Shown here in pieces: positions 62,318 through 64,000 of a DNA stretch of 64,000 bases. A program made the translations under genes and the position numbers. Source of the DNA: Bacillus cereus group sp. RP43 (GTDB taxonomy: Bacteria; Bacillota; Bacilli; Bacillales; Bacillaceae_G); the NCBI RefSeq assembly GCF_040459645.1, contig NZ_JARVHQ010000002.1, positions 248,001 through 312,000 on the forward strand. The letters are read 5' to 3'. Numbering within the stretch: position 1 is the first letter of the stretch; every line of letters starts with the position of its first letter. A model generated the notes under the pieces. It worked only from the letters and a program-made list of their open reading frames with translations, did no database searches and was not told where the DNA came from.

Positions 62318-63439
62318 ATGATGATTAATAAAGCATATAAATTTCGTATCTATCCAAATAAAGCACAAGCAACCCTAATCAATAAAACGATTGGCTGTTC
62401 TCGTTTTGTATTCAATCATTTCCTATCTCTATGGGATAGTGCATACAAAGAAACAGGAAAAGGTTTGACATATGGTACATGCTCTGCGAAACTCCCTGCC
62501 ATGAAGAAAGAATTTGTTTGGCTAAAAGAAGTGGATAGTATCGCGATTCAGTCGTCTGTTCGCAACCTTGCGGATGCTTATACACGCCTTTTCAAAAAAC
62601 AAAACAATGCCCCGCGTTTCAAATCTAAGAAGAACAACGTACAATCTTATACCACAAAACAAACAAATGAAAACATTGCCGTTGTAGGAAACAAAATAAA
62701 ATTTCCAAAATTAGGTCTTGTTCGATTTGCCAAAAGTCGTGAAGTAACAGGACGTATTTTAAATGCTACAGTTAGACGGAACCCTTCTGGCAGATACTTT
62801 GTGTCATTGTTAGTTGAAACAGAAGTGCAAGAACTTCCGAAAACAAACTCTTACATTGGAATGGATGTGGGACTAAAAGATTTCGCCATTTTGTCAGATG
62901 GAACAACCTATAAAAATCCGAAGTTTTTTCGATCATTAGAAGAGAAGTTGGCAAAAGCACAGCGTGTTCTTTCTAGAAGAATGAAAGGATCTTCTCGCTG
63001 GAATAAACAACGAGTAAAAGTAGCTAGAATTCATGAATACATGACGAACGCTAGAAAAGATTACTTGGACAAAATCTCGACTGAAATCATCAAAAACCAC
63101 GATGTTATCGGTATAGAGGATTTGCAAGTATCGAATATGTTAAAGAATCAAAAGTTAGCAAAAGCAATTAGTGAGGTATCATGGTCTCAATTTCGAACTA
63201 TGTTGGAATATAAGGCAAAATGGTACGGTAAACAAGTCATTGTTGTATCGAAAACATTTGCTTCAAGCCAATTATGTTCTTGTTGTGGATATCAAAACAA
63301 AGACGTTAAAAATCTAAACCTACGTAAATGGGACTGCCCTTCTTGCCTTACACACCATGATAGGGATATTAACACAAGTATCAATCTAAAGAATGAAGCG
63401 ATAAGGCTTCTAACCGCAAGGACTGTGGAGATAGCCTAA
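62318..63439 (+). CDS. tnpB: TnpB, RNA-guided nuclease of an IS200/IS605-type (IS1341 group) element
   Basis: 373 residues after GGAGGTGAAATGA. N-terminal HTH_OrfB domain ([30 protein letters not shown]), then the RuvC-like nuclease: D183 in [11 protein letters not shown]267 in [11 protein letters not shown], a zinc finger C320/C323 and C340/C343, and D350 in [12 protein letters not shown]. All residues needed for the nuclease are present. No TnpA (Y1 transposase) gene is adjacent, so the element is of the solitary TnpB type. TnpB uses an RNA from the element's right end to cut DNA and helps retain the element. Confidence 0.92.
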   Translation: MMINKAYKFRIYPNKAQATLINKTIGCSRFVFNHFLSLWDSAYKETGKGLTYGTCSAKLPAMKKEFVWLKEVDSIAIQSSVRNLADAYTRLFKKQNNAPRFKSKKNNVQSYTTKQTNENIAVVGNKIKFPKLGLVRFAKSREVTGRILNATVRRNPSGRYFVSLLVETEVQELPKTNSYIGMDVGLKDFAILSDGTTYKNPKFFRSLEEKLAKAQRVLSRRMKGSSRWNKQRVKVARIHEYMTNARKDYLDKISTEIIKNHDVIGIEDLQVSNMLKNQKLAKAISEVSWSQFRTMLEYKAKWYGKQVIVVSKTFASSQLCSCCGYQNKDVKNLNLRKWDCPSCLTHHDRDINTSINLKNEAIRLLTARTVEIA

Positions 63440-63515
63440 TAAATTAGAGTTCGATAGAACTCTTTACTTAGGAATCCCCCTCTTCTAAACGAAGTGAAAG
63501 TGGGGGTAGTTCAAC
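63440..63515 (+). ncRNA. probable omega-RNA 3' part and right end of the tnpB element
   Basis: After the tnpB stop the DNA folds: GAGTTCGATAGAACTC, then CCCCCTCTTC ... GAAAGTGGGGG. This is the usual right-end structure of IS605-type elements and the scaffold of the guide RNA, which overlaps the 3' end of tnpB. The element probably ends near 63515 (GGTAGTTCA); the guide would be the bases directly after. Confidence 0.6.
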
Positions 63516-63539
63516 CAAAGCAGATTTTGTACATAGCCG

Positions 63540-63930
63540 CTATATGGCTATTGTGAATAAGGAACAAATGATGGACATTCAGGGATCATTTGAGGAACTT
63601 GAGACTCGCGATCGTATGTTGAAAGAGTCATATAAATTTTAGTCCTACGATTGCTGGACACCGCATAGATACCTATCGCCGTCTTCTTGAAGGATGGAGT
63701 CCTGGACCAGAGGATGTGTGGAGTGATCTTAATATGTGGCGAAAATTTCTAAAGCTAGATAATATAACTTTTCATTCAATACCAGCTGTAACTGCTCTTA
63801 TTCTTCCTTCTCCCTTTAGAACTAACATGACATTACAAGAAAGAGAAGCAGAAACGGCATTTTGGACAAAACAAATTCGTTGCCAATCTTTTCGTTCTAC
63901 TATTCAAGATACATTTTTTACAATCTAATT
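63540..63930 (+). pseudogene. broken glycosyltransferase-like (GT2-type) C-terminal fragment
   Basis: Frames with stops near 63640 and 63927 read SRYMAIVNKEQMMDIQGSF, RRLLEGWSPGPEDVWSDLNMW, RKFLKLDNITFHSIPAVTAL, ILPSPFRTNMTLQEREAETAFW. The P-DVWTDLNMW-KFL and TLQERE pattern is that of the C-terminal part of some family 2 glycosyltransferases. It follows the tnpB element, which may have disrupted it. The assignment is from memory of the pattern only. Confidence 0.4.
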
Positions 63931-64000
63931 CTAGATGGTCCTGCTGCAAAGATGCCTAAAATGTAGAAAGAATTGGATGAAGGGATTATCTGATGGGTTA

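Noticed and set aside
1..64000. CRISPR arrays, rRNA and tRNA genes
   Set aside because: No regularly spaced direct repeats and no rRNA or tRNA sequence was recognised on either strand.

Overview
The window is low-GC DNA from a member of the Bacillus cereus group, most like B. thuringiensis or B. cereus. This rests on a complete haemolysin BL operon (hblC-hblD-hblA-hblB) with a consensus PlcR box upstream, IS231 and IS240-type insertion sequences, an alpha/beta-type spore SASP, strong GGAGG ribosome sites, several TTG starts, and many short GGGGT-ended mobile-element relics. It reads as an accessory region: few housekeeping genes, two tyrosine recombinases, and at least a dozen broken or relic genes. 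I cannot tell from sequence alone whether it is chromosomal or on a large plasmid.

Layout. 1-7.9 kb: a DUF1232 gene cut by the window edge, a truncated RNase J, several tiny genes, a SunI-like immunity gene, a VanY-type D,D-carboxypeptidase, a XerS/XerD-like recombinase and an FtsW-type relic. 8-14 kb: four secreted or small-molecule hydrolases read leftward (beta-lactamase-fold serine hydrolase, penicillin V acylase family, DUF3887-like alpha/beta hydrolase, 5'-nucleotidase). 14.9-24.4 kb: two paralogous signalling units, each a one-piece membrane histidine kinase fused to a NarL-type response regulator and transcribed divergently from a secreted beta-lactamase-fold protein. TGTCA/TGACA half-sites lie in both divergent promoters. 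24.8-26.2 kb: an erythromycin-esterase-like protein.

26.9-36.9 kb: an IS231 element split into two halves whose summed length equals one intact copy. Between the halves lie a lipoprotein gene and the hbl operon, with IS6-family terminal relics on both sides of hbl and a collapsed IS6 copy plus a duplicated hblD 3' end between hblA and hblB. 36.9-41.9 kb: a segment bounded by IS231-type ends carrying an esterase / ATP-grasp / esterase operon and an IS240-type IS whose transposase has lost its second catalytic Asp. 42-46 kb: frameshifted short-chain dehydrogenase, SASP, tyrosine recombinase, two-HTH DNA-binding protein. 46.3-51 kb: a compact five-gene leftward operon (two ThiF/E1-like enzymes, UPF0756 membrane protein, lipoprotein alpha/beta hydrolase, homocitrate-synthase-like enzyme with a cupin tail). 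I do not recognise it as a known pathway and regard it as the best candidate for an undescribed system. 51-54.6 kb: small genes among MITEs and a group II intron domain V stub. 54.8-58 kb: a large LPXTG adhesin with a thioester head, CnaB stalk and VaFE repeats. 59-64 kb: a sporulation-kinase-like sensor kinase, a broken recombination-protein-like gene, a solitary TnpB nuclease with its right-end RNA, and a broken glycosyltransferase-like gene.

Coordinates of element ends, terminators and relics were read by eye and may be off by a few bases. All family assignments come from motif recognition; no database search was run.
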